A stretch of 64,000 nucleotides of DNA from NCBI GenBank assembly GCA_950022655.1, contig OX465580.1, positions 791,122-855,121 of the forward strand, read 5' to 3'. Both the position numbers and the translations under genes were made by a program. The stretch is from Alentia gelatinosa. Lineage: Eukaryota; Annelida; Polychaeta; Phyllodocida; Polynoidae. The notes under the pieces were generated by a model. The model did not search any database, had not been told where the DNA came from, and worked only from the letters and a program-made list of their open reading frames with translations. This document shows, one piece after another, positions 44,301 to 55,553 of this stretch. Each line of letters begins with the position of its first letter. Positions within the stretch are counted from its first letter, which is position 1.

Positions 44301-47300
44301 GGTCTAAGGTGTTGGCAGTATGAAGATGAACATTGTTTCATACAGTGTCCTGCATAGTTAACGGTCTAAGGTGCCGGCAGTATGAAGATGAACATTGTTT
44401 CATACAGTGTCCTGCATAGTTAACGGTCTAAGGTGCCGGCAGTATGAAGATGAACATTGTTTCATACAGTGGTCTGCACAGTTAACGGTCTAAGGTGCCG
44501 GCAGTATGAAGATGAACATTGTTTCATACAGTGTTCCGCATAGTTAACGGTCTAAGGTGTTGGCAGTATGAAGATGAACATTGTTTCATACAGTGTCCTG
44601 CATAGTTAACGGTCTAAGGTGCCGGCAGTATGAAGATGAACATTGTTTCATACAGTGTTCCGCATAGTTAACGGTCTAAGGTGTTGGCAGTATGAAGATG
44701 AACATTGTTTCATACAGTGGTCTGCATAGTTAACGGTCTAAGGTGGCGGCAGTATGAAGATGAACATTGTTTCATACAGTGGTCTGCATAGTTAACGGTC
44801 TAAGGTGGCGGCAGTATGAAGATGAACATTGTTTCGTACAGTGTTCCGCACAGTTAACGGTCTAAGGTGCCGGCAGTATGAAGATGAACATTGTTTCATA
44901 CAGTGGTCTGCATAGTTAACGGTCTAAGGTGCCGGCAGTATGAAGATGAACATTGTTTCATACAGTGGTCTGCATAGTTAACGGTCTAAGGTGCCGGCAG
45001 TATGAAGATGAACATTGTTTCATACAGTGGTCTGCATAGTTAACGGTCTAAGGTGGCGGCAGTATGAAGATGAACATTGTTTCATACAGTGGTCTGCATA
45101 GTTAACGGTCTAAGGTGGCGGCAGTATGAAGATGAACATTGTTTCATACAGTGGTCTGCATAGTTAACGGTCTAAGGTGCCGGCAGTATGAAGATGAACA
45201 TTGTTTCATACAGTGGTCTGCATAGTTAACGGTCTAAGGTGCCGGCAGTATGATGATGAACATTGTTTCATACAGTGGTCTGCATAGTTAACGGTCTAAG
45301 GTGCCGGCAGTATGAAGATGAACATTGTTTCATACAGTGTCTTGCATAGTTAACGGTCTAAGGTGCCGGCAGTATGAAGATGAACATTGTTTCATACAGT
45401 GGTCTGCATAGTTAACGGTCTAAGGTGGCGGCAGTATGAAGATGAACATTGTTTCATACAGTGTTCCGCATAGTTAACGGTCTAAGGTGCCGGCAGTATG
45501 AAGATGAACATTATTTCATACAGTGTTCTGCACAGTTAACGGTCTAAGGTGCCGGCAGTATGAAGATGAACTATATTTCATACAGTGTTCTGCACAGTTA
45601 ATGGTCTAAGGTGCCGGCAGTATGAAGATGAACATTGTTTCATACAGTGTTCTGCATAGTTAACGGTCTAAGGTGGCGGCAGTATGAAGATGAACATTGT
45701 TTCATACAGTGGTCTGCATAGTTAACGGTCTAAGGTGCCGGCAGTATGAAGATGAACATTGTTTCATACAGTGGTCTGCATAGTTAACGGTCTAAGGTGC
45801 CGGCAGTATGAAGATGAACATTGTTTCATACAGTGTCCTGCATAGTTAACGGTCTAAGGTGCCAGCAGTATGAAGATGAATATTGTTTCATACAGTGTCC
45901 TGCACAGTTAACGGTCTAAGGTGCCGGCAGTATGAAGATGAACATTGTTTCATACAGTGTGCTGCATAGTTAACGGTCTAAGGTGTTGGCAGTATGAAGA
46001 TGAACATTGTTTCATACAGTGTCCTGCATAGTTAATGGTCTAAGGTGCCGGCAGTATGAAGATGAACATTGTTTCATACAGTGTCCTGCATAGTTAACGG
46101 TCTAAGGTGGCGGCAGTATGAAGATGAACATTGTTTCATACAGTGTTCTGCATAGTTAACGGTCTAAGGTGTTGGCAGTATGAAGATGAACATTGTTTCA
46201 TACAGTGTCCTGCATAGTTAACGGTCTAAGGTGCCGGCAGTATGAAGATGAACATTGTTTCATACAGTGTCCTGCATAGTTAACGGTCTAAGGTGCCGGC
46301 AGTATGAAGATGAACATTGTTTCATACAGTGGTCTGCACAGTTAACGGTCTAAGGTGCCGGCAGTATGAAGATGAACATTGTTTCATACAGTGTCCTGCA
46401 TAGTTAACGGTCTAAGGTGCCGGCAATATGAAGATGAACATTGTTTCATACAGTGTCCTGCATAGTTAACGGTCTAAGGTGCCGGCAGTATGAAGATGAA
46501 CATTGTTTCATACAGTGTCCTGCATAGTTAACGGTCTAAGGTGCCGGCAGTATGAAGATGAACATTGTTTCATACAGTGTTCCGCATAGTTAACGGTCTA
46601 AGGTGTTGGCAGTATGAAGATGAACATTGTTTTATACAGTGGTCTGCAAAGTTAACGGTCTAAGGTGCCGGCAGTATGAAGATGAACATTGTTTCGTACA
46701 GTGGTCTGCATAGTTAACGGTCTAAGGTGCCGGCAGTATGAAGATGAACATTGTTTCATACAGTGTCCTGCATAGTTAACGGTCTAAGGTGGCGGCAGTA
46801 TGATGATGAACATTGTTTCATACAGTGTTCTGTATAGTTAACGGTCTAAGGTGCCGGCAGTATGAAGATGAACATTGTTTCATACAGTGGTCTGCATAGT
46901 TAATGGTCTAAGGTGCCGGCAGTATGAAGATGAACATTGTTTCATACAGTGGTCTGCATAGTTAACGGTCTAAGGTGGTGGCAGTATGAAGATGAACATT
47001 GTTTTATACAGTGGTCTGCATAGTTAACGGTCTAAGGTGGCGGCAGTATGAAGATGAACATTGTTTTATACAGTGGTCTGCATAGTTAACGGTCTAAGGT
47101 GCCGGCAGTATGAAGATGAACATTGTTTCATACAGTGTTCTGTATAGTTAACGGTCTAAGGTGCCGGCAGTATGAAGATGAACATTGTTTCATACAGTGT
47201 TCTGTATAGTTAACGCTCTAAGGTGCCGGCAGTATGAAGATGAACATTGTTTCATACAGTGGTCTGCACAGTTAACGGTCTAAGGTGCCGGCAGTATGAA

Positions 47301-50300
47301 GATGAACATTGTTTCATACAGTGTTCCGCATAGTTAACGGTCTAAGGTGCCGGCAGTATGAAGATGAACATTGTTTCATACAGTGGTCTGCATAGTTAAC
47401 GGTCTAAGGTGTTGGCAGTATGAAGATGAACATTGTTTCATACAGTGTCCTGCATAGTTAACGGTCTAAGGTGGCGGCAGTATGATGATGAACATTGTTT
47501 CATACAGTGTTCTGTATAGTTAACGGTCTAAGGTGCCGGCAGTATGAAGATGAACATTGTTTCATACAGTGGTCTGCATAGTTAATGGTCTAAGGTGCCG
47601 GCAGTATGAAGATGAACATTGTTTCATACAGTGGTCTGCATAGTAAACGGTCTAAGGTGGCGGCAGTATGAAGATGAACATTGTTTCATACAGTGGTCTG
47701 CATAGTTAACGGTCTAGGGTGGCGGCAGTATGAAGATGAACATTGTTTCATACAGTGTCCTGCATAGTTAACGGTCTAAGGTGCCGGCAGTATGAAGATG
47801 AACATTGTTTTATACAGTGGTCTGCATAGTTAACAGTCTAAGGTGGCGGCAGTATGAAGATGAACATTATTTCATACAGTGTTCTGCACAGTTAACGGTC
47901 TAAGGTGCCGGCAGTATAAAGATGAACTATATTTCATACAGTGTTCTGCACAGTTAATGGTCTAAGGTGCCGGCAGTATGAAGATGAACATTGTTTCATA
48001 CAGTGTTCTGCATAGTTAACGGTCAAAGGTGGCGGCAGTATGAAGATGAACATTGTTTCGTACAGTGTTCCGCACAGTTAACGGTCTAAGGTGCCGGCAG
48101 TATGAAGATGAACATTGTTTCATACAGTGGTCTGCATAGTTAACGGTCTAAGGTGCCGGCAGTATGAAGATGAACATTGTTTCATACAGTGGTCTGCATA
48201 GTTAACGGTTTAAGGTGGCTGCAGTATGAAGATGAACATTGTTTCATACAGTGGTCTGCATAGTTAACGGTCTAAGGTGTTGGCAGTATGAAGATGAACA
48301 TTGTTTCATACAGTGGTCTGCATAGTTAACGGTCTAAGGTGGCGGCAGTATGAAGATGAACATTGTTTCATACAGTGGTCTGCATAGTTAACGGTCTAAG
48401 GTGGCGGCAGTATGAAGATGAACATTGTTTCGTACAGTGTTCCGCACAGTTAACGGTCTAAGGTGCCGGCAGTATGAAGATGAACATTGTTTCATACAGT
48501 GGTCTGCATAGTTAACGGTCTAAGGTGCCGGCAGTATGAAGATGAACATTGTTTCATACAGTGGTCTGCATAGTTAACGGTCTAAGGTGCCAGCAGTATG
48601 AAGATGAACATTGTTTCATACAGTGGTCTGCATAGTTAACGGTCTAAGGTGGCGGCAGTATGAAGATGAACATTGTTTCATACAGTGGTCTGCATAGTTA
48701 ACGGTCTAAGGTGGCGGCAGTATGAAGATGAACATTGTTTCATACAGTGGTCTGCATAGTTAACGGTCTAAGGTGCCGGCAGTATGAAGATGAACATTGT
48801 TTCATACAGTGGTCTGCATAGTTAACGGTCTAAGGTGCCGGCAGTATGATGATGAACATTGTTTCATACAGTGGTCTGCATAGTTAACGGTCTAAGGTGC
48901 CGGCAGTATGAAGATGAACATTGTTTCATACAGTGTCCTGCATAGTTAACGGTCTAAGGTGCCGGCAGTATGAAGATGAACATTGTTTCATACAGTGGTC
49001 TGCATAGTTAACGGTCTAAGGTGGCGGCAGTATGAAGATGAACATTGTTTCATACAGTGTTCCGCATAGTTAACGGTCTAAGGTGCCGGCAGTATGAAGA
49101 TGAACATTATTTCATACAGTGTTCTGCACAGTTAACGGTCTAAGGTGCCGGCAGTATGAAGATGAACTTTATTTCATACAGTGTTCTGCACAGTTAATGG
49201 TCTAAGGTGCCGGCAGTATGAAGATGAACATTGTTTCATACAGTGTTCTGCATAGTTAACGGTCTAAGGTGGCGGCAGTATGAAGATGAACATTGTTTCA
49301 TACAGTGGTCTGCATAGTTAACGGTCTAAGGTGCCGGCAGTATGAAGATGAACATTGTTTCATACAGTGGTCTGCATAGTTAACGGTCTAAGGTGCCGGC
49401 AGTATGAAGATGAACATTGTTTCATACAGTGTCCTGCATAGTTAACGGTCTAAGGTGCCGGCAGTATGAAGATGAATATTGTTTCATACAGTGTCCTGCA
49501 CAGTTAACGGTCTAAGGTGGCGGCAGTATGAAGATGAACATTGTTTCATACAGTGTGCTGCATAGTTAACGGTCTAAGGTGTTGGCAGTATGAAGATGAA
49601 CATTGTTTCATACAGTGTCCTGCATAGTTAATGGTCTAAGGTGCCGGCAGTATGAAGATGAACATTGTTTCATACAGTGTCCTGCATAGTTAACGGTCTA
49701 AGGTGGCGGCAGTATGAAGATGAACATTGTTTCATACAGTGTTCTGCATAGTTAACGGTCTAAGGTGTTGGCAGTATGAAGATGAACATTGTTTCATACA
49801 GTGTCCTGCATAGTTAACGGTCTAAGGTGCCGGCAGTATGAAGATGAACATTGTTTCATACAGTGTCCTGCATAGTTAACGGTCTAAGGTGCCGGCAGTA
49901 TGAAGATGAACATTGTTTCATACAGTGGTCTGCACAGTTAACGGTCTAAGGTGCCGGCAGTATGAAGATGAACATTGTTTCATACAGTGTCCTGCATAGT
50001 TAACGGTCTAAGGTGCCGGCAATATGAAGATGAACATTGTTTCATACAGTGTCCTGCATAGTTAACGGTCTAAGGTGCCGGCAGTATGAAGATGAACATT
50101 GTTTCATACAGTGTTCCGCATAGTTAACGGTCTAAGGTGTTGGCAGTATGAAGATGAACATTGTTTCATACAGTGGTCTGCATAGTTAACGGTCTAAGGT
50201 GGCGGCAGTATGAAGATGAACATTGTTTCATACAGTGGTCTGCATAGTTAACGGTCTAAGGTGGCGGCAGTATGAAGATGAACATTGTTTCGTACAGTGT

Positions 50301-53300
50301 TCCGCACAGTTAACGGTCTAAGGTGCCGGCAGTATGAAGATGAACATTGTTTCATACAGTGGTCTGCATAGTTAACGGTCTAAGGTGCCGGCAGTATGAA
50401 GATGAACATTGTTTCATACAGTGGTCTGCATAGTTAACGGTCTAAGGTGCCGGCAGTATGAAGATGAACATTGTTTCATACAGTGGTCTGCATAGTTAAC
50501 GGTCTAAGGTGGCGGCAGTATGAAGATGAACATTGTTTCATACAGTGGTCTGCATAGTTAACGGTCTAAGGTGGCGGCAGTATGAAGATGAACATTGTTT
50601 CATACAGTGGTCTGCATAGTTAACGGTCTAAGGTGCCGGCAGTATGAAGATGAACATTGTTTCATACAGTGGTCTGCATAGTTAACGGTCTAAGGTGCCG
50701 GCAGTATGATGATGAACATTGTTTCATACAGTGGTCTGCATAGTTAACGGTCTAAGGTGCCGGCAGTATGAAGATGAACATTGTTTCATACAGTGTCTTG
50801 CATAGTTAACGGTCTAAGGTGCCGGCAGTATGAAGATGAACATTGTTTCATACAGTGGTCTGCATAGTTAACGGTCTAAGGTGGCGGCAGTATGAAGATG
50901 AACATTGTTTCATACAGTGTTCCGCATAGTTAACGGTCTAAGGTGCCGGCAGTATGAAGATGAACATTATTTCATACAGTGTTCTGCACAGTTAACGGTC
51001 TAAGGTGCCGGCAGTATGAAGATGAACTATATTTCATACAGTGTTCTGCACAGTTAATGGTCTAAGGTGCCGGCAGTATGAAGATGAACATTGTTTCATA
51101 CAGTGTTCTGCATAGTTAACGGTCTAAGGTGGCGGCAGTATGAAGATGAACATTGTTTCATACAGTGGTCTGCATAGTTAACGGTCTAAGGTGCCGGCAG
51201 TATGAAGATGAACATTGTTTCATACAGTGGTCTGCATAGTTAACGGTCTAAGGTGCCGGCAGTATGAAGATGAACATTGTTTCATACAGTGTCCTGCATA
51301 GTTAACGGTCTAAGGTGCCAGCAGTATGAAGATGAATATTGTTTCATACAGTGTCCTGCACAGTTAACGGTCTAAGGTGCCGGCAGTATGAAGATGAACA
51401 TTGTTTCATACAGTGTGCTGCATAGTTAACGGTCTAAGGTGTTGGCAGTATGAAGATGAACATTGTTTCATACAGTGTCCTGCATAGTTAATGGTCTAAG
51501 GTGCCGGCAGTATGAAGATGAACATTGTTTCATACAGTGTCCTGCATAGTTAACGGTCTAAGGTGGCGGCAGTATGAAGATGAACATTGTTTCATACAGT
51601 GTTCTGCATAGTTAACGGTCTAAGGTGTTGGCAGTATGAAGATGAACATTGTTTCATACAGTGTCCTGCATAGTTAACGGTCTAAGGTGCCGGCAGTATG
51701 AAGATGAACATTGTTTCATACAGTGTCCTGCATAGTTAACGGTCTAAGGTGCCGGCAGTATGAAGATGAACATTGTTTCATACAGTGGTCTGCACAGTTA
51801 ACGGTCTAAGGTGCCGGCAGTATGAAGATGAACATTGTTTCATACAGTGTCCTGCATAGTTAACGGTCTAAGGTGCCGGCAATATGAAGATGAACATTGT
51901 TTCATACAGTGTCCTGCATAGTTAACGGTCTAAGGTGCCGGCAGTATGAAGATGAACATTGTTTCATACAGTGTCCTGCATAGTTAACGGTCTAAGGTGC
52001 CGGCAGTATGAAGATGAACATTGTTTCATACAGTGTTCCGCATAGTTAACGGTCTAAGGTGTTGGCAGTATGAAGATGAACATTGTTTTATACAGTGGTC
52101 TGCAAAGTTAACGGTCTAAGGTGCCGGCAGTATGAAGATGAACATTGTTTCGTACAGTGGTCTGCATAGATAACGGTCTAAGGTGCCGGCAGTATGAAGA
52201 TGAACATTGTTTCATACAGTGTCCTGCATAGTTAACGGTCTAAGGTGGCGGCAGTATGATGATGAACATTGTTTCATACAGTGTTCTGTATAGTTAACGG
52301 TCTAAGGTGCCGGCAGTATGAAGATGAACATTGTTTCATACAGTGGTCTGCATAGTTAATGGTCTAAGGTGCCGGCAGTATGAAGATGAACATTGTTTCA
52401 TACAGTGGTCTGCATAGTTAACGGTCTAAGGTGGTGGCAGTATGAAGATGAACATTGTTTTATACAGTGGTCTGCATAGTTAACGGTCTAAGGTGGCGGC
52501 AGTATGAAGATGAACATTGTTTTATACAGTGGTCTGCATAGTTAACGGTCTAAGGTGCCGGCAGTATGAAGATGAACATTGTTTCATACAGTGTTCTGTA
52601 TAGTTAACGGTCTAAGGTGCCGGCAGTATGAAGATGAACATTGTTTCATACAGTGTTCTGTATAGTTAACGCTCTAAGGTGCCGGCAGTATGAAGATGAA
52701 CATTGTTTCATACAGTGGTCTGCACAGTTAACGGTCTAAGGTGCCGGCAGTATGAAGATGAACATTGTTTCATACAGTGTTCCGCATAGTTAACGGTCTA
52801 AGGTGCCGGCAGTATGAAGATGAACATTGTTTCATACAGTGGTCTGCATAGTTAACGGTCTAAGGTGTTGGCAGTATGAAGATGAACATTGTTTCATACA
52901 GTGTCCTGCATAGTTAACGGTCTAAGGTGGCGGCAGTATGATGATGAACATTGTTTCATACAGTGTTCTGTATAGTTAACGGTCTAAGGTGCCGGCAGTA
53001 TGAAGATGAACATTGTTTCATACAGTGGTCTGCATAGTTAATGGTCTAAGGTGCCGGCAGTATGAAGATGAACATTGTTTTATACAGTGGTCTGCATAGT
53101 TAACGGTCTAAGGTGCCGGCAGTATGAAGATGAACATTGTTTCATACAGTGTTCTGCATAGTTAACGGTCTAAGGTGCCGGCAGTATGAAGATGAACATT
53201 GTTTCATACAGTGGTCCGCATAGTTAACGGTATAAGGTGCCGGCAGTATGAAGATGAACATTGTTTCATACAGTGTTCCGCATAGTTAACGGTCTAAGGT

Positions 53301-53371
53301 GCCGGCAGTATGAAGATGAACATTGTTTCATACAGTGTTCCGCATAGTTAACGGTCTAAGGTGCCGGCAGT
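41345..53371. repeat. 12-kb 62-bp minisatellite, about 194 units
   Basis: Unit GTATGAAGATGAACATTGTT plus TCATACAGTGGTCTGCATAG and TTAACGGTCTAAGGTGCCGGCA. Period 62 bp with almost no indels (one short unit near 41668). Frequent variant positions are GGTCTG/GTTCTG/GTCCTG/GTTCCG, GCATAG/GCACAG, and TGCCGG/TGGCGG/TGTTGG. Each unit contains the palindromes GTTAAC and, in the major variant, TGCCGGCA. As 62 is not a multiple of 3 and stops occur, there is no long open frame. It is the largest array in the window apart from the truncated one at its end. Confidence 0.97.
42300..53050. repeat. Nested higher-order repeats in the 62-bp array
   Basis: Diagnostic variants recur at fixed distances. CAGTATAAAG occurs at 42642 and 47912 (5,270 bp, 85 units). 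Four others pair at 5,456 bp (88 units): GCCAGCAGT (45861/51317), GCAAAGTTAAC (46646/52102), GGTGGTGGC (46974/52430) and AACGCTC (47211/52667). Inside each large block a 30-unit, 1,860-bp block is itself repeated: the odd GAACTTTAT or GAACTATAT units at 43708/45568 and 49164/51024, and GGCAATATG at 50020/51880. The 3-unit difference (85 against 88) is a later small indel. Confidence 0.88.
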
Positions 53372-53867
53372 ACTCGCAGTGGAGACCTTGTGTAGGAGAC
53401 TGCGCGCGTGACGTATCTTTGAGAGGTGATGCTCGCATGATTCACCAGAGCTTGCCTTATAAACTGTTGATATTCACAAGTTGATGAAGGTGTCTAATGA
53501 CTTATCTCACCCGTATTTTTCTCCGCATACTTAGCGATAGTAGATTATACTCCAGGGCCTGTTGAATAATATAGGATCGTACATATATACCTTTTTCTGT
53601 ATGCCATAGAGACCCAGGGATGATGTGGGTCAACTTTATTCAACACTTATGGACGACCTTATGGACGGGTAATACTGTCTTAGCCAACAGACTTAAATAT
53701 TATTAGACGATAACCCTTGTACAAGCTACCGGAAAGGGTCTTCATGTACGATCCTAGTTTATTCAACAGCCCCCTGGGCCGTGAAGGGAGTGTATCAAGA
53801 ACTCAATGGCTAATTGGATGAGTTATCTTATTGGTTAATAATTTTTCTGATCATGAATGTGGGGGGA
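53372..53867. other. Unique island carrying MITE copy A
   Basis: Single-copy flank on each side of the MITE at 53552-53777. No coding frame or RNA gene recognised. Confidence 0.5.
53552..53777. mobile_element. MITE-like element, copy A (226 bp, near-perfect TIRs)
   Basis: Terminal inverted repeats of about 33 bp. Left CCAGGGCCTGTTGAATAATA continues as TAGGATCGTACAT. The right end, reversed, reads CCAGGGGGCTGTTGAATAAA and continues as CTAGGATCGTACAT. The arms differ at only a few positions, so this copy is fairly young. The interior is A/T-rich and non-coding, with a small internal palindrome (GACCCA and TGGGTC near 53612-53632). The termini match copies B and C. The superfamily is not assignable without a clear target-site duplication; hAT and PIF/Harbinger are possibilities I cannot separate. 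Confidence 0.75.
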
Positions 53868-54400
53868 GTATGATTCACCAGAACGAGGCTGTATGCACCA
53901 TTCACCAGAACGAGGCTTTATGCACCATTTACCAGAACGAGGCTTTATGCACCATTTACCAGAACGAGGCTGTATGCACCATTCACCAGAACGAGGCTTT
54001 ATGCACCATTCACCAGAACGAGGCTTTATGCACCATTTACCAGAACGAGGCTCTACGCACCATTCACCAGAACGAGGCTTTATGCACCATTTACCAGAAC
54101 GAGGCTGTATGCACCATTCACCAGAAGGCGGCTTTATTTCACCAGAACGAGGCTGTATGCACCTTTCACCAGAAGGAGGCTTTATGCACCATTCACCAGA
54201 ACGAGGCTTTATGCACCATTCACCAGAACGAGGCTTTATGCACCATTCACCAGAACGAGGCTTTATGCACCATTCACTAGAACGAGGCTTTATTTCACCA
54301 TTCACCAGAACGAGGCTTTATTTCACCATTCACCAGAACGAGGCTTTATTTCACCATTCACCAGAACGAGGCTTTATTTCACCATTCACCAGAACGAGGC
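53868..54400. repeat. 27-bp minisatellite, about 19 units
   Basis: Unit ATTCACCAGAACGAGGCTTT plus ATGCACC (27 bp). Some units read ATTTACC, and some have ATTTC in place of ATGC. Open frames on both strands (227 codons plus, 156 codons minus) follow from 27 being divisible by 3 and the unit lacking stops. On the minus strand five units (near 54132, 54291, 54318, 54345 and 54372) read GGTGAAATAAAGCC, each containing an AATAAA. Confidence 0.95.
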
Positions 54401-54514
54401 TGCGGTCCTGCGGGCTCCTGTCTTTCTCGGGCCGGCACATTCCCATGACCACAGGCCCGCAGCGCGTCTGTTATTGCAGGAAACTCCGAGTATCTTTTGG
54501 AGCAGGGCCGCCAT
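54386..54514 (-). CDS. Candidate first coding exon, presequence-like N-terminus
   Basis: On the minus strand an ATG at 54514-54512 in excellent Kozak context (CAAGATGG) sits inside a YY1-type AAGATGGCGGC. It opens MAALLQKILGVSCNNRRAAG and then LWSWECAGPRKTGARRTAASFW before a stop at 54388-54386 inside the 27-bp array. The start is hydrophobic, then arginine-rich with no acidic residue for about 24 residues, as in a mitochondrial targeting presequence. A weak donor-like GTGAAT follows TTCTG near the end, so the true exon may be spliced before the stop. I do not recognise the protein. A promoter-type CCAAT box lies about 95 bp upstream. A non-coding first exon or chance frame remains possible. 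Confidence 0.3.
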   Translation of the reverse strand: MAALLQKILGVSCNNRRAAGLWSWECAGPRKTGARRTAASFW

Positions 54515-54620
54515 CTTGTTTTGGCGCCACGGGGGTCTAGACGCCAGCAGCCTATCAAAACAAGCCTGCCATTTCTGACCCTATTCAAATATGAAACAGT
54601 GTTTATCATTGGTCGAGGCT
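54507..54620 (-). promoter_or_regulatory. Candidate minus-strand CCAAT/E2F/YY1 promoter
   Basis: In minus-strand order there is CCAAT (complement of ATTGG at 54608-54612), an E2F-like GGCGCCAAA (complement of 54520-54528) and YY1-type CAAGATGGCGGC (complement of 54507-54518). The YY1 site overlaps an ATG. E2F and YY1 sites close to the start, with CCAAT 60-100 bp upstream, are a known layout for TATA-less growth and mitochondrial gene promoters. The region is CpG-rich on both sides. Confidence 0.4.
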
Positions 54621-55130
54621 GGCGCGCTAGGGACGCCGGGAAAAGCGGCGATAGACAGGAACGTCATCAAGTCCCGGGCCACTTGCCTCGAGAAGCACAT
54701 GCTTCCACCGCCATCTGCCTCCTCGAGGCAACGCTCAATCTCCACCCCGATCCTCGGCGCTTCTCTCTGAGACGACTCGGCGGAGACTGTGCTGGGAGAG
54801 TGAGGATTAATAAAGGCCGTGTTTTGATAACGAGGCTCGGTGAGTGAGCGGGGAACGCTCGTCTCGTCCCTTCTCGTCCCGCGCGAGGCGACGCGAGACT
54901 TGAGACAAGCAGACGATAAATTGAGAAGATTCTCTTTCAAAGTCCCGGAAAACAGGGACTTAACGGAACAGAGCGTGGCCGGATGGCGATGAAACGGCGA
55001 CTTAAATGTGAGCGTTGCCGTTCAAAGGTGACGAATAAAAGGAAGCTCCGTGTGAGCCTCACTCTCCAGCCGCGTTCACTGTGTACAGACTTGTAAAATA
55101 GACTCAAGTCTAATCCGGGCACACAGAGCT
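54521..55130. other. CpG-rich unique island with a plus-strand donor-like site
   Basis: Single-copy, CpG-rich, with many CG dinucleotides between 54620 and 54900. A consensus donor GTGAGT lies at 54840-54845 after GGCTCG on the plus strand, so a plus-strand non-coding first exon, divergent from the minus promoter above, is possible. A plus frame at 54497-54847 lacks an early ATG and a minus frame at 54581-54940 is unrecognised. Neither is called. Confidence 0.35.
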
Positions 55131-55365
55131 TGGGGCCGTTCAATAAACCAAAAACGACAAAAATGTATCTTAGAATTGTCTGTGAGGCCATCGTGTTGTA
55201 AGAAATAATGTGTTTTAAACAAAATGTTTGACGATAAGAGTAGCCTAAAGCCAATACAAGGTCATCTAGACAAATACATTCATTTTTAAAATATCATCTG
55301 TTTTACACTAAACGTTCAACGGCAAAAAAGAATCGTTGTATCGTCCAGCACGAGAACAGCGTCCT
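55131..55365. mobile_element. MITE-like element, copy C (diverged, right end eroded)
   Basis: TGGGGCCGTTCAATAAACCA begins a segment that aligns by eye over about 200 bp with copy B (36918-37150). Shared landmarks in order are AACGACAAAA, ATCTTAGAATTG against ATCATAGATTTG, AAATAATGTGTT, ACGATAA, AAGGTCATCTAGA, ATCATCTGT, and CGTTGTATCGTCCAGCA against CGTTGTCGCATCGTTCAG. A clear inverted right terminus is missing. Older copy of the same family. Confidence 0.6.
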
Positions 55366-55553
55366 GCACAGTGTGCCGTACATGGTTTTTGTGATATGGT
55401 GAGCAGTGGTCAGTAAGACAAGGACAATGTGCACGAATAATAAATAAAGAGTTCTAGCCGGTAGGGTGTGTTATAAACAGCAAGGTTCATATCCACGAGG
55501 CTGTTGACTAATATGTTATCATACGTGAGGCTGGACAATGAGATATAAACTAA
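55366..55553. other. Unique spacer
   Basis: Single-copy, A/T-rich, no recognisable feature. It supplies the unique tails of the long minus-strand open frames that come out of the next array. Confidence 0.5.

Noticed and set aside
41345..53371. Centromeric satellite
   Set aside because: The higher-order structure is suggestive, but the array is only 12 kb, is flanked by unrelated minisatellites and unique islands, and nothing shows chromosomal function.
53831..54540. Overlapping plus and minus proteins of 150-227 residues
   Set aside because: A 27-bp repeat free of stops on both strands. Different units shift between ATGC and ATTTC without regard to coding on either strand.
54581..54940. 119-residue minus-strand protein
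   Set aside because: Non-repetitive but without recognisable domain, in a CpG-rich island where stops are depleted by composition. No splice or Kozak evidence stands out.
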